From NCBI RefSeq assembly GCF_013114625.1, contig NZ_VTXD01000010.1:50157-114156 (forward strand): DNA of 64,000 nt. Reading direction: 5' to 3'. Source of the DNA: Vibrio sp. 99-70-13A1. Lineage in GTDB: Bacteria > Pseudomonadota > Gammaproteobacteria > Enterobacterales > Vibrionaceae. Position 1 is the first letter of the stretch. Each line of letters opens with the position of its first letter. The notes beneath the pieces were generated by a model that was not told the origin of the DNA, did not search any database, and saw nothing but the letters and a program-made list of their open reading frames with translations. A program made the position numbers and the translations under genes. Shown here in pieces: positions 63,983-64,000 of the stretch.

Positions 63983-64000
63983 TAGTTATTATTATATATA

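Overview
The window reads as chromosomal DNA of a Vibrionaceae bacterium, most likely a Vibrio. The evidence is gene content and order: pheS-pheT, ihfA, relV, tpm, purT, cdd, an LrgA/LrgB pair, sbcB and a malic enzyme lie together; a bacteriohemerythrin-GGDEF protein sits just upstream of pheS; and proteins such as DUF2947 and the long form of PurC are typical of vibrios. The assignment rests on recognised protein families, not on a database search. Most genes are bounded by clean Rho-independent hairpins. I see no tRNA, rRNA, IS element, prophage or CRISPR array.

Layout. 1-7.3 kb: 3' end of a class I fumarase, a small membrane protein, the ycjX-ycjF pair, an outer-membrane TraF-like protein, tyrR (probably a TTG start preceded by a TYR box) and rimJ. 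7.4-8.6 kb: DUF2947 protein, a 71-aa protein, and a hexanucleotide repeat. 8.6-14.1 kb: a minus-strand cluster of DUF2760, Hsp70 and Hsp70-DUF3731, the best candidate here for an uncharacterised system. 14.4-23.7 kb: CHASE-GGDEF protein, DEDDh exonuclease, a lipoprotein plus LruC-domain pair, TerB-like protein, PhoD-like phosphatase, a small acidic protein and a MipA/OmpV protein. 23.9-30.3 kb: hrpA, a small outer-membrane barrel, and two overlapping genes resembling primosome components. 30.4-36.5 kb: octanucleotide repeat, a TetR regulator, and an RND permease, LolA-like protein and outer-membrane protein operon, with a shared inverted-repeat operator found near both promoters. 36.6-49.6 kb: hemerythrin-GGDEF, pheST, then a block of four accessory genes (solute-binding protein, amidohydrolase, large lipoprotein, TPR-GAF-GGDEF) before ihfA. 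49.7-64 kb: relV, tpm, purT, cdd, lrgB/lrgA, sbcB, maeA, hrpB, a small protein, purC and sulA.

Regulation visible in the DNA: PurR-type boxes before purT and purC, a CRP site placed as a class II activator site before cdd, a LexA-type box before sulA, a TYR box before tyrR, and the TetR operator family at 30.67-31.74 kb. Three diguanylate cyclases with different sensors (CHASE, hemerythrin, TPR-GAF) are present; only the hemerythrin one keeps an RxxD inhibitory site.

Perfect short tandem repeats with units of 5, 6, 8 and 8 bp lie in four separate intergenic regions. Several start codons were placed internal to the longest open frame because a Shine-Dalgarno sequence, signal peptide or family alignment argues for it; each entry says so.
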